From positions 1 through 6,989 of the forward strand of contig JAUQYT010000123.1 of assembly GCA_030587605.1 (NCBI GenBank): DNA of 6,989 nucleotides. The letters run 5' to 3'. This document shows, piece by piece, positions 6,642 to 6,989 of the stretch. A model generated the notes under the pieces. That model was not told the DNA's origin, did no database searches, and saw nothing but the letters and a program-made list of their open reading frames with translations. Origin of the DNA: Candidatus Njordarchaeum guaymasense (GTDB lineage Archaea; Asgardarchaeota; Njordarchaeia; Njordarchaeales; Njordarchaeaceae). Made by a program: the position numbers and the translations under genes. The number at the start of each line of letters is the position of its first letter. Within the stretch, counting starts at the first letter, position 1.

Positions 6642-6650
6642 TCATCCCCT
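6642..6650 (-). promoter_or_regulatory. Ribosome binding site of herA, containing the nurA stop codon
   Basis: AGGGGATGA on the minus strand, five bases (ATTGT) before the ATG at 6636. The nurA stop TGA forms its last three bases, the same layout as at the herA/mre11 junction. The match to the anti-Shine-Dalgarno complement is weaker than for mre11, so the ATG at 6645 remains possible. Confidence 0.5.
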
Positions 6651-6989
6651 AAGCATATTCAAGATGCTGTGAGCATCCTCCGATTGCATATGCATCGAAA
6701 ATTTAGACCATGAGCCAAGCTTCGATACCTCGGACAGTAGCATGACACGATATGTCTCAAGCTCATCGTGTCTCACCCTAGCGTTGGCATCCGCATCTAT
6801 AAGACCATATGGGTATCCTGGAAAGCTGGCATCACAAGAGTTGATGGATAGCTGGCAGAGCACTTCGTTGATTTCCTCCGGAGTGAGGGACTTGGCCTGC
6901 TCCCCGTAAATTTCGTAGCGAAATACCCTTTGAGCCTGCTCATGAAGCCTGACGATGAAAAACGCGGCTTCGTGCTCCGGGCTAAGTGA
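6642..6989 (-). CDS. nurA: NurA-type nuclease, C-terminal part (gene cut by window edge)
   Basis: The frame enters from the right edge and runs 115 codons to the TGA at 6644, so the start and the N-terminal catalytic half lie outside the window. NurA is a dimeric RNase H-fold nuclease that docks on the HerA ring and degrades DNA fed to it. The visible block FPGYPYGLIDADANARV (fragment residues 56-72) matches the conserved C-terminal NurA pattern of an aromatic/Pro segment, PY-x-L, and A-D/H-x-x-A-R. The stretch VFRYEIYG (22-29) is also in keeping with the fold. The last residues (about 83-113) look like a closing helix. Position is strong support: it lies directly upstream of herA, with its stop inside the herA ribosome binding site. 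An ATG at 6863 lies within the gene and is not its start. GC here is about 50%, higher than in herA to rad50. Active-site residues in the missing half cannot be judged. Confidence 0.82.
   Translation of the reverse strand, partial: SLSPEHEAAFFIVRLHEQAQRVFRYEIYGEQAKSLTPEEINEVLCQLSINSCDASFPGYPYGLIDADANARVRHDELETYRVMLLSEVSKLGSWSKFSMHMQSEDAHSILNMLRG

Noticed and set aside
1..6989. CRISPR arrays, insertion-sequence ends, toxin-antitoxin pairs, transposases
   Set aside because: No regularly spaced repeats, terminal inverted repeats or matching proteins were seen.

Overview
The window reads as archaeal chromosome. The reasons are a gene string for NurA, HerA, Mre11 and Rad50 (the archaeal DNA-end-resection set), archaeal-style TATA elements about 27-30 bases before two solitary genes, and anti-Shine-Dalgarno matches at the internal operon starts. 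The sequence alone does not fix the phylum. Every gene supported here lies on the minus strand, so transcription runs from right to left.

Right part (6989 to 1806): a tightly packed operon in the order nurA (C-terminal 115 residues only; the gene runs off the window) > herA > mre11 > rad50. Each stop codon sits within a few bases of, or overlaps, the next start. HerA is a hexameric DNA-pumping ATPase that works with the NurA nuclease. Mre11 (nuclease) and Rad50 (SMC-like ATPase with a zinc hook) recognise and process DNA ends. Together the four would turn a double-strand break into a 3' overhang for recombination. The proteins look like a divergent branch of the family: Mre11 has GELFD and GSHD where GDxxD and GNHD are usual, Rad50 is short (677 aa) with the P-loop GDIRSGKST, and HerA has STTGRGKSN and IIEEAP instead of the common GxTGSGKS and DEAH forms.

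Middle (1535-1805): a 271-base intergenic stretch after rad50. It holds an AT-rich TATA-like element, two inverted repeats and a probable box A for the next gene. It also marks a base-composition break: hand counts of sample lines give about 58-65% GC to the left and about 27-38% inside the operon.

Left part (1-1534): a medium-chain dehydrogenase/reductase that lacks both zinc sites, then a 236-base gap with a compound inverted repeat plus a T7 run and a small palindrome over a box A, then the first 79 codons of a small membrane protein resembling DUF5658, cut by the window edge. These two genes have no evident link to the repair operon.

The item most worth pursuing is the variant repair cassette, in particular the altered Mre11 metal ligands.
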